A stretch of DNA of 64,000 bases from Topomyia yanbarensis (GCF_030247195.1 NC_080671.1:211018361-211082360), one strand, 5' to 3'. Shown: positions 12,701 to 24,900, counted from the first letter of the stretch. The notes: generated by a model not told the origin, from the letters alone. Numbers and translations are program-made.

Positions 12701-13021
12701 CAACTGCATAACTAACTTTCCCTCGAACGATTGATGTTAATGTCAACATACAATCAAAATACATACAGTAATTCTTCGATTATATCACTATGCGTTTATA
12801 TCAATACTCGTTTATATCATTCTCGATAGTATCACGGTTTTGTTTCGATTATCACGCTTTTTGAAAAACAGACAAGGCACACTACGTATTGATCCAAGCC
12901 ACATATTGTGTTAAAAGTGCCAGGATTTTCTTTTTCAATTGATGTGCATATTTACAGGTAGGGTAATTAGCCTATTAGTGAGTTTCGGACTATTTCGTTA
13001 AGGGTTATATATGATGAGGTA
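12701..13021. other. AT-rich spacer
   Basis: Short imperfect repeats of TCGATTATATCAC/CGTTTATATC type occur at 12775-12850. Otherwise I see nothing. Confidence 0.4.
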
Positions 13022-13468
13022 AAGCCGTGTGGTGTCCGGCGAGCTGAAATCTTTTTGTACTATTTCAGCCAAGAATAGAACCTCTGGGAACTGCTCCCAT
13101 GTCGTAAGAGGCAACTAACAACATGCTAGGAGTTCCTAGGTCGAGGTATTGCTCCGTACCGAAGACTTAACCTGGACGGACTTTAACATTTTCCATATTA
13201 CTCTCTTTCCACTCTGTATTTAGTGAATCACTGACATATACTCACCTTTTCTGATTCGCCATTCTCGATTGTGTACCAACGTTTTAAGTTTCTTCTGGCG
13301 GTTGTATATTAGCCGTAAAGGACGAAACCTAATTCTATACTAAGAAACTGAATATATTAATATACACGCACTTCCACGCCAAGGTTTAACTTGCAAAGCT
13401 TTGGTTTGAAAACCTTTTTTTTAAAGTAAACTTTCATGTAGGAAATTTATTGAATTGGCATAAGATTG

Positions 13469-15156
13469 CACAGTGGCACGACTTAGAACAAAAGGTGGAC
13501 TAAAGTCCAAACTTTTCCGTATCGGTTCATATAGGACGTTTTTATGTAACTTTGGTACGCTGAATTCGTTTTCGATATTAAAACATTTCAAAAATGAACA
13601 TTTACTATTCATTAGGGTGTCTCAAAAATATTTTTTTTTCTAAATCGTTCTTAAAATTTGTGTATATTAATTTTCGTGTGCTAAATCGTTTTTGATATTA
13701 ACATTTGCAAAAAAATCATTATGCATTAGGGTGGCTCAAAAATAATTATTTTGTTGTGAAGGTTCAATTTTTTTTTAAAGACATTTTTGTGCGCTGAATT
13801 CCTATGTTGGTTATAGAAAATAGAAATTAACTTTACTACTTATTAGAGTGGCTCAAAAGTAAATATTTTGTCTTTTCTAAAGATTTCTTTCAATTGTGAT
13901 TTTGAAATTTATTTTCCGTATTGAAACGAATTGATTGACATCTCATTATGGGGCTTTAGAAATGACTATATTATTTTTAAGGATCAAATAAGGTGTGATT
14001 GTCTAATTTATTAGTATTGGTTACGTTTACGTTACGTTACGTTTAGTTCATTAGTATTGGTATGAAAACTACATTTTTTTTTCATTTTCAAAACAAACAT
14101 TTTGAGCGTCTTAATGGAATATTTATTTACATTCACTAATCAACAAGATGGTTAACGATTTTGTTTTCGCAGGTGTGTTTTAAGTTGCTTAGATTGCTTA
14201 TTTCATACCTTAAATTAAAATAAATCCAAATCCTTTTATCGCGTATATGGTTCATTTAAAAATGGTCTTATTTTATTTGGATAATATCGCATACCCTTAA
14301 GCTATATCAGTGCTATGCAAACTCGGAAAAAATAGTCTCACCAAATGACTAGAACTCAACTGTGTTCACTCAATTTGACAGTTATTGCGTAAGTTAGCAA
14401 AAATAGTTCTTGAAACATTTTATGACACATTTGAGATGGTTGAAAATATTTACTGAACTTTAAACATTATTAATTCCTTTACCACTTAAAAACCATAGTT
14501 CCCACTTCCTTACCCTTGATCACTAGTACCCTTGTAGATCATGCTCTAAATGTTATTTGAAAGTTGTGCATAAATTAGTGTCATTATTCTAGCCATAAAG
14601 TGAATATTCAAATTAAATATCAGTAATAACCATGCGTCTCCATTCACAGTTTTTTCAAATTTTGACTGCTTATCGCAAGTTTTCGCAAAACTAGCATAGG
14701 CTCATTTTAAAGAGAAAATGAAAAGCTTTCGAATGAGCATAGTGTGATCGCGGGCATTCACGGGCGTCGTTGTTGTTATCGCTTTAGAAGTTCGAATTAA
14801 ATAAAAATTCATGACAAACAGTTGTCTAAACACTAACTAAACCAATTAGTGACTTATTTTTGGCGATTTTACGATGTAATTTCATCACACGAATAATTTT
14901 GGTGAAGTAATGCAATTCATAAAATCAACCGTTTCTTTGAAAAATGAGAATAACCGATTATAGTTCCTATGGTCAAATAATGCAAAAAACACTTGAGTTA
15001 TGCCCTTCAAAAAGCTGTCAAAAATTCATTTTACATTCAAATCATCTAAAATCTCGCGAAAATGTCTCTGATAGCTCAGCTGATACGAGAAAAATACTAG
15101 TGAGAATATCGCATAACCTTCATATATGGACTTAAGACCGGGCTCGTCCCACTGTG
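13469..15156. mobile_element. 1.69-kb DNA transposon with CACAGTGG termini (Transib-like)
   Basis: The left end CACAGTGGCACGA is mirrored by TCGTCCCACTGTG, so CACAGTGG-n-ACGA is inverted. GATTG lies on both sides (13464-13468 and 15157-15161). The homologous copy at 61270-61290 lacks the insert, which confirms the interval. CAC-starting termini with 5-bp duplications are the hallmark of the Transib superfamily. No transposase is readable, so it is non-autonomous or decayed. The superfamily is inferred from termini only. Confidence 0.7.
13500..13930 (+). repeat. degenerate ~130-bp tandem repeat (TTAGGGTGGCTCAAAA-type)
   Basis: The phrases CATTAGGGTGTCTCAAAAAT (13610), CATTAGGGTGGCTCAAAAAT (13725) and TATTAGAGTGGCTCAAAAGT (13845) recur with GTGCGCTGAATTC-type sequence between them. 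A related stretch lies at 31285-31430. It forms the left part of the CACAGTGG element. Confidence 0.65.
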
Positions 15157-15435
15157 GATTGAGCTGTCGAATTGCACAAAAAAAAGTTGTAAGCGATCTG
15201 TAGATGTGTTAAATTAGGTATTTTTTTATTAAATCTGGAACCGTCTACCGACAAATCTAAAAATCTCAACATTCCAGAACTTCACTTTGTCAGAAAATAT
15301 AGGGCTAAAACTTCGTAAAATCGCACTCCTGGTCCTTTTTTCAAAATCATCCAGTGCAATACTCTACGTCACTCGTTCGAATTTGCACCGCTCATATGGT
15401 CGGCATTTGCTAGTATTGCTGTTCTCCTATCCATT

Positions 15436-16280
15436 CTTCTTCTGGATCACCGAGGGATCCCCTGTCGTAGTATTTATTATATTTGTTGCGCATAATAAAC
15501 ATGTCGTTTGCAATTGGTATTTAACCCAATTATGGGAACGTGTCTGATAGGGATAGTGGAGATACCAACTTGTCATTAACATTTCGCAGTAAATTTTTTC
15601 ACATTCATTTGGGATATCTTTTATACATTTGTACGCTTTCTTTGTACTGCAAACTTTGAAAATGATTATTGAAGTTTTAATAAGAAGCATTACTCCTGAT
15701 GGGTGGCTGTTCGGAGTTCAAATTGTTCGTTTCGATATCTCGCGAGCGACTTCGTACATATTGCTAAGATCATATTGTCTATAGATGAATAGACCTTTAT
15801 CATATTCTACACGGTTTTATCCTTTCATTACGCCCCACGGAAGAATAATTTTTAAAAAGGCCTATTTGAATGGATTCATATTTCACCTGGAGGTCGCACA
15901 CCTGAAAACACCTTGATCTAAAATGGAAAGACAAAGCGCGTGGGTACTTAGCTAAATCACAATATCTACCAAGATATATCCTGATTCATCTCCCTACCTA
16001 CTAACACCAATCCTATCCTGTGACACTTGTGGATGATGCTGAGAATTCCTCGGTCATAATAGTCACAAGTGTTGAACTAATATTCCTTCCCATCCCAAAA
16101 CTGACCTGCATGGGCGAGGCCATCTACGTTATTTTTTTTTATTCATTTCGTTTATTTGATAGGCACAAATGCGTTAGCTTGGCGGTGCCAAATTCTTTTG
16201 TTTTTATATTTCGGATATCTTAAAACTAGGAGATTACAATGTTGAAATATTTTTTTTCATAAAAGACAAATTTTACAGCT
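15436..16280. other. no recognised feature
   Basis: An 87-codon minus frame (15690-15427) contains several Cys and Tyr residues but no motif I know, and it overlaps repeat sequence at its end. A poly-T-rich stretch follows at 16125-16165. Confidence 0.35.
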
Positions 16281-16507
16281 ATTTTAAGACTAGAAATAAG
16301 ATTCTATATACAAGAGAGGGGGTAAAGGATTTTTTTCATGAAAAATTTTAAAACAAGGAATTCAGTTTGATATACAAGAGGGGGAGTAGTTTTTTAAGAC
16401 TAGAAATAAGATTCTTTATACAAGAGAGGGGGTAAAGGATTTTTTTTATGAAAAATTTTAAAACAAGGAATTCAGTTTGATATACAAGAGGGGGAGTAGT
16501 TTTTTAC
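16281..16507 (+). repeat. 110-bp tandem duplication, nearly identical units
   Basis: Two copies begin at 16281 and 16391 (TTTTAAGACTAGAAATAAGATTCT...ATACAAGAGGGGGAGTAG) and differ at only a few positions. Diverged half-units with TTAAAACTA or TAAAACTAGGG and TACAAGA phrases continue to about 16680. It adjoins the 3' side of the retrotransposon at 17000-19905 and may be part of its 3' UTR. Confidence 0.85.
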
Positions 16508-16680
16508 GCAATAATTCACAGTTATCTTAAAACTAACAATATAGTTTGGTACAAAAAAGAAGGAACAAATATTTATGAGAAATTTCACAGATGTCATAAA
16601 ACTAGGGATACAATTCTATTTACAAGATGGAGGACAATAGTTTTAACAAAGAGTAAAAATTACAGCTATCTTAAATCAAG

Positions 16681-16999
16681 GAATGCAGAATACAAATTTG
16701 AATTTTTTAATGAAGACTTATGCTTGGTCAAGATATTCAGAGGGGGGCTTATTTCCACATCAGTGTAGCATCAGTTGTATCAAGGACAGGGGAGAGAAGG
16801 CGTATATGGTGACCAGGAGAGAAGAGCAAAACTTGCAACTTTCGGGCAAACGGGAGATCAGCGAAACTAATTAGCGCCTCAGTCTAGTAGGTCGGATTGG
16901 CTGATGGTATACTTCGGACCCGCGGGGAATCCTTCCTGGCACTCTGGAGCTGATTTGTTCCACAAGGCAGGAGGAAACTTCTAAAAACGAGAAATAAAA
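16681..16999 (-). other. probable 3' UTR of the I/LOA-type retrotransposon
   Basis: This sequence lies immediately downstream (minus strand) of the last coding segment and has a higher GC content than the flank. It contains no open frame with motifs. The exact 3' end of the element is not visible. Confidence 0.4.
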
Positions 17000-17007
17000 G
17001 AGAGGGG

Positions 17008-17598
17008 CTAAATTGGGATATTTATCGTTTTTATGAAAGTATAAATAAGGGACATATAGGAGAAATCGCGAATTGCCAGAATATCACGAACTGGAACATT
17101 GGACGGTCTACCTCGGGCCCGAAGGGGATTCTTTAACTGAGACCTGGCGTCACAATACCCGGCGCACACCCAGACAACGTGCTCGATGTCGTGATAGCCC
17201 TCGTCACAAGCGCACAGACTGCTCTCTGCAAGCCCAATACTCCGCAAATGCGCATCCAATGTGTAGTGGTTGGACATAAGCCGGGACATTACACGTATGA
17301 AATCTCGACCCACATCCATATCCCCGAACCAAGGCTTCGTTGATACCTTTGAGATAATCGAATGTAGCCATCGTCCAAGTTCCCCATTGCTCCACGAGGT
17401 TTGCCAACTGTTGAGTGTCCTCTGACGACATATACTAAAAAATTCTTCGAAGCAGATTGGTCTTTCGTATATGTCACCATCTAATGCGCCCACCTTTGCT
17501 AATGAGTCGGCCTTTTCATTGCCCGGGATAGATCAATGAGAGGGGACCTAAACAAAGGTAATCTGGTAAGATTTTTCAGATAACTTGCGCAGAGACTC
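17008..17598 (-). pseudogene. C-terminal end of non-LTR ORF with Cys motif
   Basis: The frame continues from RNase H past three stops to PGNEKADSLAKVGALDG (about 17520-17475), the last RNase H signature. An open stretch follows to 17008 with NHYTLDAHLRSIGLAESSLC and CACDEGYHDIEHVVWVC. The Cys-x-Cys followed by His and Cys is typical of the C-terminus of I/R1/LOA-type ORFs. It ends at FIKTINIPI. Two alternative frames overlapping 17200-17480 are shadows. Confidence 0.85.
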
Positions 17599-18487
17599 CT
17601 ATATCTTCCCCATAAAATACGGGAATTGCTTTTTAGGCTTCACCGCACGAAGAGCCTCGATAGAGCTGAGACTGTCCGAAATGATGAAGTAGTGATCTGT
17701 GGGCAATGTGTCGATGATCCCAAGGGCATACTGAATAGCGGCTAATTCGGCGACGTAAACTGAAGCCGGATCATCGAGCTTGAATGAAGCGGTGACATTA
17801 TCATTGAAGATACCGGAGCCAGTGGACCCATCGAGATCTGATCCGTCGGTGTAAAACATTTTGTCGCAGTCGATTTCTCGAAATTTATTATAAAATGCAT
17901 TGGGGATCACTTGCGGGCGTCTATGGTCCGGGATTCCACGAATCTCTTCCTTCATGGATGTGTCGAAGAACACAGTAGAATCAGAAGTATCTAGGAGAGC
18001 GACGCGGTTGGGATTATACGAAGAAGGATTGATGCTCTGTGCCATGTAATCGAAGTACAAGGTCATAAATCGGGTTTGAGAATTAAAGCTCGACTAGCCT
18101 CTCGAAGTTTCCAATGACCAACGAGTTCAAGATGTCGCATCGAATGAGCAATCGATATGAGAGTTCCCAAAATCGATTTTTCAGCGGTAGAACGCCCGCC
18201 AGCACTTCGAAACTCATCGTATGGGTCGAGTGCATACAACCCAAGGCAATGCGCAAGCAACGATACTGGATTCTCTCCAGTTTGATGCAATGTATGTTCG
18301 CAGCGGAGCGGAAACAGAAACACCCGTACTCCATCATGGACAATATCGTTGTTTGGTATAACCTGATCAGGTCTCCTGGGTGGGCACCCCACCATGTTCC
18401 ACTTATTGTCCGGAGAAAATTGATCCTTTGTTGGCATTTCTGTTTCAGATACCTAATGTGACATCCCCAGGTACCTTTAGAGTCGAA
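17599..18487 (-). pseudogene. non-LTR linker and RNase H region
   Basis: The correct linker frame is 18343-18083, with RIQYRCLRIALGCMHSTHTM and EVLAGVLPLKNRFWELSYR. A one-base change near 18070 shifts to the frame starting at FMTLYFDYMAQ (18066). RNase H then shows its first acidic block in FYTDGSDLDGSTGSG (about 17860), the second in VYVAELAAIQYALG (about 17750) and the third in YFIISDSLSSIEAL (about 17690). A stop follows FMGKI at about 17599. Confidence 0.85.
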
Positions 18488-19905
18488 TCAGACCCCGAGA
18501 TGTTTAAACGTGAAAACCTGATTGATCGTTACACCCATTAATAGAAGCTGGAGTTGTGCCGGCTCACGCTTCCTAGAAAACCAATTCAGTTTTCTCCGTG
18601 GATACCCAGCTGGAGAGCCCAAGCAGACAAATTGTCCAAAGTATCTTGCAATGGTCCTTGCAAATCGGCAGCTTTGGGCCCTGTAACAGAGACCACCCGT
18701 CGTCTGCAAGTTGCCTTAGCGTGCATGAATTGACAAGACAATCGTCAATGTCATTCACGTAAAAATTGTAGAGCAGGGGACTTTGACATGAGCCCTGGGG
18801 AAGACCCATGTAGCTAAATCGCGATGTTGTTAAATCGCCATGCGAAAAGTGCATGTGCTTTTCAGACAACAGGTTTAGCAAAAAGTTATTTAAAATCGGT
18901 GAAAGACCATGCTGGTGCAGCTTCTCTGAAAGAATGTTGATAGAAACTGAGTCAAAAGCCCCCTTAATATCCAAGAAGACTGATGCCATCTGCTCTTTGC
19001 TAGCATAGGCCATTTGGATTTCTGTAGAAAGCAACGCAAGGCAATCGTTCGTCCCTTTGCCTGTGCGGAAGCCAAATTGTGTATCTGACAGTAAGCCATT
19101 TGCTTCAACCCAATTGTCGAGGCGAAACAAAATCATTTTCTCGAACAACTTCCGAATACAGGGCAGCATTGCAATCGGTCGATACGAGTTGTGTTCGGAG
19201 GCCTTATATGCAGTGGACTTCTCCGCGTACAGCTCTGAGCACTCTTTATCCCACCACAGGGTAGGAGACCGCCCATGTACCGCGCTGGGTACTGGTTTAG
19301 TCTGAGCTTGATTCGCACTGTCGAGAATCAAGCCAGCCAAAAAGCTGTACTCTTCCTCCGAAGGAAGTTCTTGAGTGGATTCGATTTTAGCGGATATCGC
19401 GATCGCGTAACTCTTCCATTCGATGTTCCGTGTGAGGTCATACGAGACATTGATAGTTTCTGATGGTTTTGAACCGTTAGCTATTGAAACCACGATAGGC
19501 AAATGATCGCTACCGAAGGGATCAGGGATCACCTCCCACATGCAATCTAACTGTAGCGATGTCGAGCATAGCGATAAGTCCAACGCGCTTGCGCGTGCTG
19601 ATGGTGTAGGAATCCGCGTCATTTCTCCCGTGTTTAAGATGGTCATGTTGGAATTGTCGCAAAGATCTAGGATTAATGTTGGTCTATTATCATCATGAAG
19701 ACAGCCCCATACCGTACCGTGCGAGTTAAAGTCTAGAACTAGCCGCGGTGCCGGTAAGAATTCCGTGATATTACAAAGCGTTCGGTGCCCTACCGAAACT
19801 CTAGGAGGAATGTAGATGGAAGCAATGCAAAGGTCTTTGCGTTTGATTAGAACTTGACAAGCGACAATTTCAATGCCTGGTGTCAGTGATGTCCCTATCC
19901 TCTGT
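18488..19905 (-). pseudogene. non-LTR endonuclease-reverse transcriptase fragment
   Basis: Endonuclease motifs are visible: CIASIYIPPR (about 19830), LDFNSHGTVWG (about 19735) and SDHLPIVVSI (about 19500). The linker ends at KSTAYKA and is joined directly to SEHNSYRPIAMLPCIRKLFE (about 19190), so roughly a hundred or more residues are missing. RT motifs follow: QFGFRTGKGTNDCLALL, VFLDIKGAFDSVSI (motif A, 18980), MGLPQGSCQSPLLYNFYVND (motif B, 18790) and RQLADDGWSL (motif C, 18705), where Leu replaces the usual aromatic residue before ADD. A frame change near 18600 leads to REPAQLQLLLMGVTINQVF (about 18560-18500), then a stop at 18488. Confidence 0.9.
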
Positions 19906-20385
19906 GCAGTAAAGAGAAATTGAAATTACTCCCCACACTCTGGCAAGCAAAACGAGAGCGCTTCTCTTTCGTTCATATACACCACCGTATTTGATATGTG
20001 TAAGCGCACGTTGATGGCAGAGGTAAATTTTCATACACCCAACACTGGAACGAGCTAGAGTGTGGAGAAGAGCTCTTGAAATTCTCTGTGGCGCGCTCAG
20101 ATAAATTCGCCACAGCGCGCGCCCCAGAGTCGCTGTGGTGTATTCACTGGCGTGTATTCACTGGCGTGTGATCTTTGGTTTGTTTTCGTCTTACAAGCGA
20201 CATTGCGAGTGAGATTGATTTGATTTACACAGGTTGTTGCGTTGTATTGTGTGGATGTCGGTGGCTTATTTCAAGCTTATATGATTTTCTACTGAAGATT
20301 TCATAGTTGCTTGGTAAAGCTTGCGAGTTTATAGAGTGTTGTTACACTACCGTGGGAAACCTGAAGTATTCGAGCCTAGGGGCAA
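19906..20385 (+). repeat. dispersed repeat, inverted partner of 28315-28815
   Basis: TTTTCGTCTTACAAGCGACA, the TTGTTGCGTTGTATTGTGTGGATG block and GTTACACTACC recur in reverse orientation at 28340-28540. A phrase ATTCACTGGCGTGT is repeated in tandem at 20147-20175. It directly abuts the 5' break of the I/LOA-type relic. Its class is unknown. Confidence 0.7.
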
Positions 20386-22300
20386 ACAAGGAAAACGTTT
20401 TACGTATCAATGTATCGGCTGGTATAAACAAAGTTTTATAATGATCTGTAGTATCAGATTAATCGTATAACAGATGTAAGACGGGATTTGTACATCCACA
20501 TTAGGTACGACCTATTTTTTGTTCGACTGAATAACTCAATGATAAGTTAACTTATTTTGATTGCGAATTTGGCGACGCCAAAAAGTAAAGTGATCCATTA
20601 CAAGTAATGTCCTGGTATTACACACGTTTTCGATTATTATCATACGCAGGCATTGTAATTCTCTCTCACTCAGGCGAGAAGAGGCTTATCCGATGTCCAA
20701 CTTTTCCGAGATAAAGTCCACATAAAACAAGATAACGTTCACGAAAATTCACATTGTTACTTGTTTTTTACATTTCTTATAAAAGAAATGTATAGAATTC
20801 GCTCAAACTTTCAAGATTTTTTCCGAGGCCCGGAGGGCCGAGTCTTATAAACCAATCGACTCAGCTCGACGATTTGAGACAATGTCTGTGTGTGTGTGTA
20901 TGTAACGGACAAATTCTCATTCGAGTTTCTCAGCAATGGCTGAACCGATCTTATCCAAACCAATTTTAAATGAAAGAACTAAAAAACAGTATGAACGCTA
21001 TTAATTTGTTTTTGATTCTGATGTTTTGTTTCCAAGATATGAATATTTGAATGCGTAAAAATGGCGTTTTTTGCAGTTTTTTTTAATTATCTGCCGAAAT
21101 TGACAATATAGATTAACACTTTATATGTTTTTTGACAGCTTTAACGAATACCTTTAGAAAAAGCTATAGATTGTTGAAATCGAACTATTATCAAAAGAGA
21201 TATTTAACATAAAATGCGGGCGAAAGATTTTTATCATTTCCCATTGCCAGAAATATGACCAAAAACATGTAATCTATTATTAACGCCAAAACGGCTTATT
21301 TTAGGTCAATAGTATCTTCGGAGAATTTAATGAAGGCAATATGCCCTTTCTTTTGGTATTGTGCTTTTGCTGATTAATCCCCCTATGAGTGAGATATTTT
21401 CACAAATTTTCTTGGAAGTGATTATATCGAAATGATGTCTTCAGCAAATTTGTAGCTCTTACTTTTGCGAATAACTTTACTGAAGACTTCAAATATCTAT
21501 TTTGAATACTTTGAAAGTTATGGCTTGTTGTTTGTGGATTACTCTTTGTCGCCTATTTATTGTTCAATATAGTAATAATCCATTGAACTAAGCCAAACAT
21601 TATTTCAATAAAACAAATTTTGTATTTCATTTTTCTATCTGCAACCACTAGAAATAATCACCGAACACTTCCAAGTTGTCTGGAAGGAACTTGATAACTT
21701 ATCAGTGCAAAAATGTTCATTTGTACGAACCTTCTGACTGCAATTTTTCTAACTTATAACCATCGGATCGATCTGAAAAATATCGGAAAATAAAAAGCGA
21801 AATAAATAGCTACAAGCAACGGCATAGCCAAGAGAAAGTTTTGGGGTTTACCACCATACAACACCCCCCCCCCCCACCACACCCAACAAAAAAAAAATTG
21901 GATTGAAGTTGAAAATTTATTGATGCTGACTGATTTAATTCAATATTACAATAACAATTATCTGATCCGTAGATTGATAACCTGTTGTTGTAAACATCAT
22001 GAGGACTTTTGATAAATTGTCGGAATGGGGTCCTGATATGTAACTGATCTATTGGTCTTGATTTCACAGTTGTCTAATAGCATCAATATCAAATTCCTGC
22101 CTGAAAACATTCCAATAGAAAATTCCAGAGTTCTGTAATCAATCATAATCCTCAGATTAAATTTCAAATTGTGCTCGTTTTTGTAGAGATGTACTATAAT
22201 AAGGGTCTTTATTTAATAGGAAGCGAAGTTAAAATTGATTTAATGAAACATAGTACTGCTCACCAAAAAAATGCATAACTTTCAACATTTTCTAAAAATG
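20386..22300. other. repeat-rich non-coding stretch
   Basis: 20770-20960 has ACATTTCTTATAAAAGAAATGT (a palindrome), then CCCGGAGGGCCGAGTCTTAT and a TGTGTGTGTG run, typical of the repeat family seen at 22301 and 34547. A C run and A run occur at 21866-21897. No gene is recognised. Confidence 0.45.
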
Positions 22301-23095
22301 TTTTTGCCTTTCTCATTCACTCTAAAATTTGTCAATCCAATCCCGTCCCGGAGGGCCGAGTGTCATTTGCCAATCGACTGAGTTCGTCGAGATCGGAAAA
22401 TGTCTGTGTGTGTATGTATGTGTGTATGTGGAAAAAAATGTGACCTCTGTTTCTCAGAGATGGCTGGACCGATTTGCACAAAGTTAGTCTCAAATGAAAG
22501 GTACAACCTTCCCATCGGCTGCTATTGAATTTTTTATTGATTGGACTTCCGGTTCCGGAGTTACGAGTTGAAAAGTGCAATCACATAGCAAATTCCCATA
22601 TAAACTGAAATGAAAAATTTTCATATCAAATTTGTATTTTTGATTCCAAAAGCCTTTAAAATTCATGAAACATTGAGAAGTTTGGCAAAAATGGACTTTT
22701 TTGGACTTTAGTACAGTTTTGCCTTTCTCATATAGAAAAGTTATGCAATTACTCTAAAAATCGTCAATCATACCAGCCCGGAGGGAGTATGCAGTGAGGG
22801 GTTGCTACTTTAAAATTAAAACTAGTTTAAAATTTCTTAACAAGTTGAAAATTTTCGGCAGGACCTGGACCTCCCGGATCTTTCTCCATGATCCGCCGCT
22901 GGTTTCAAGCGATGTTTCAGTATCACATAGTATCTCAAGATCGTGGCTGTCGATCCATTGTATGTATGTGCAAATCGTACTGAACATGTAATATTCATTT
23001 CCACCATTGTATTGAACATAACCAGCCATGGAATCGTAGTTTGGACAAATGAGAAAAGCACAATTGCACCACTAGGTGGATTAAAACAGGTTTTT
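22301..23095 (+). mobile_element. ~0.8-kb dispersed repeat, copy A
   Basis: It begins TTTTTGCCTTTCTCAT, carries GGAGGGCCGAGTGTCAT, CGAGATCGGAAAATGT, a (TG)n stretch and CTCAGAGATGGCTGGACCG, and ends GCACCACTAGGTGG followed by ATTAAAACAGG. The copy at 34547-35421 follows the same order. GCCTTTCTCAT and its complement ATGAGAAAAGC stand near opposite ends. It is non-coding, so probably a non-autonomous DNA element. Confidence 0.7.
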
Positions 23096-23629
23096 ATTTT
23101 GGGAATGCGTCGAGTTGAGACGAAAACGTAATATGATTAATAACGAGGATAACACTTTCCGAATGTAGAGAGAAATTTATGAAAAATGACGATTTCCATT
23201 CGACTCTAGCAGGTTCTGATCAATTTTGATGAGCATTTGATTTTTGTTGTATGACCAATTATAAGTATAATTCAAATGTTTAAAAACAGTAATTTAAGGT
23301 CAAGATAGCATCATTTTGAAACCGTCAATTTCGGAAGTTTAGTATCTTCAATGAGTTTTACAAACGTTAAACAGCGCATCATTTGATAAAATAATTTTGA
23401 CGGTATATCGTCCAAGAAGTATTTATGGTGAATTTTCTCAGGTTAATATTCATGACAACAATAAAGTCTCAACAAGTTCTCTAAAGACACGAACCTTGTT
23501 ACTATTTTCTGGAAAATAATTCTGCATAATTTTAAAACTTTAAAAATTATGGTTTCGGAATTATGCCGTTTGGACAGTAAGATCGATTTTCACCAAACCG
23601 AATTTCTGGCTACGCCGCTGACTTCAAGT

Positions 23630-24900
23630 AAGTAGAAACAAAGTCGTTCTACACTCGTTCACAAGAAACTTCTTCGAATGCTGAATATCTATTATAATAC
23701 ATTGACACCCCAATTTTATCAGCCAAATATGAATTGCCAAATATGATTTTTTTATTGCATCGAACTACAACAATTTTTAGGTAGCTTTCAAGGGGTTATT
23801 TTATAGACTTCTTCCAAAATTTGGCGAACCTATTCCAATTCGTATACCAATTAATTGGAATACTTAAGGGTTTATATGTTGCAGATAGAGAAAATACTGA
23901 AATTTTCAGCTTTTTTCCTACACAATATTACGAAAGCTTATTAAACAATTTTTCCTAATAAGTTTGTGAAAATTATAAACTATTTGAAATTTTTTAATAC
24001 TTTAATTTTTTATTTAACCGTGCTTTTTAATAAATAGTGACCATCGCTTCACAACGTAGTCTATTTTTCATGGCTTGCGGTGAGCACGATCTCTCGAATT
24101 GCTGAACTGAAAATTAATAATAGAAATTAATTTTTAGTGTTCTTTACAGATTTAACTCGCCGCGCAGACAGCTCTGAATTAGACCCGCTGGTGCCCTAAG
24201 ACGATTTCGCTAGATTTTCGGAGCACTGTGCACCCAGTGCATTAACGCAAGTGACGGAAGGCTATCGAAAAGTTTCGTGAAAATGAAAATTCCAGTAATG
24301 ATGATGATTTCCCCAAACGGTTCGTTTTCGAGAGGTTTTTATTTGTTCTTTGGCATTAGGATTAACGATAATAATTCAAATCAAGGATACTACTGGGAAG
24401 TCACCTTTAGAAAAAGTCGATGTCGAAGTAAAATTTGGAACTATGCACGCATGCACTTCAGAGATAGCGTGATATCAGGAGCTGCGATTTCATTTCAACG
24501 CTTTTTTGTGAAAAGGGCGATACTCACAAATGTAAACATAAGGCTTTTTACATACATGCGAATGATTAATAAATAATCCCTTTAGGAAAATTCAGTTTCC
24601 CACCACAATATAGATATTTTATTAACAGAGCATTAACAATAATTCGATGGTATGTCTATTTTATGGGCCATTTTTTCGCTTTCCTATTGATTTGGTTTGA
24701 GATTTCTAGCACTGATGTTGTCCTATGCTGATTTGAGCGATTCTCTGAGTCCTGCCACTATCCCATGTAGTATGTGTTATCAAAAACATCGCGAAGCATC
24801 AAGTTCTAAATGTTCTCAAACGATATAATATCCGAAGCGAGTGATAAGAGTTATAAGAAATGTCTCATCACACTGTTAGGTGGATTAAAAGCGTTTTTTC
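23630..24900 (+). repeat. diverged dispersed repeat, partner of 43080-44050
   Basis: Collinear landmarks shared with 43080-44050 include AAAGTCGTTCTACACTCG, TTCAAAATTT..CGAACCTA, AATTGCTGAACTGAAAATTA, ACGCATGCACTTCAGAG, TAATAATTCGAT and ATGTCTCATCACACTG followed by GGTGGATT. A TTAA MITE copy interrupts it at 24156. The end resembles the CACTAGGTGGATTAAAA terminus of copies A and B. Confidence 0.65.
24152..24263 (+). mobile_element. TTAA MITE, diverged copy
   Basis: TTAA at 24152 is followed by CTCGCCGCGCAGACAGC, then CCCTAAGACGATTTCGCTAG, GTGCACCCAGTGCATTA and GTGACGGAAGG. It matches the intact copy at 53939-54054, but the right TTAA is lost. Confidence 0.65.

Larger units (their letters stand above)
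13022..15435 (+). mobile_element. 5' region of a non-LTR-type retroposon, split by a DNA transposon
   Basis: 13022-13468 and 15157-15435 together match 60838-61655. The copy starts at AAGCCGTGTGGTGTCCGGCG, exactly where the copy at 60838 starts. The shared 5' boundary at two separate loci suggests this is the true 5' end of the family. No open frame is seen. Similarity stops around CTATCCATTCT at 15435. The interruption 13469-15156 is described separately. Confidence 0.8.
17000..19905 (-). mobile_element. I/LOA-type non-LTR retrotransposon, 5'-truncated and decayed
   Basis: The minus strand carries, in order, an apurinic-type endonuclease C-terminal half, reverse transcriptase, a linker region, RNase H and a C-terminal Cys-containing region. 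This order, with RNase H present, fits I, LOA or R1-group elements. The 5' end is lost at about 19905, where a different dispersed repeat begins. At least three frame changes, six stops and an internal deletion are visible. Confidence 0.9.

Noticed and set aside
12456..12764. Pro-Gly-Phe-rich minus frames
   Set aside because: They arise from the ~18-bp minisatellite.
15427..15690. 87-codon minus frame with several Cys residues
   Set aside because: It has no recognised domain, no splice or start evidence, and partial overlap with the retroposon repeat.
19057..19463. Plus-strand frames of 61-82 codons
   Set aside because: They are antisense shadows of the reverse-transcriptase pseudogene.
24277..24576. 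99-codon plus frame
   Set aside because: It lies in the diverged repeat shared with 43080-44050, where the frame is not conserved.
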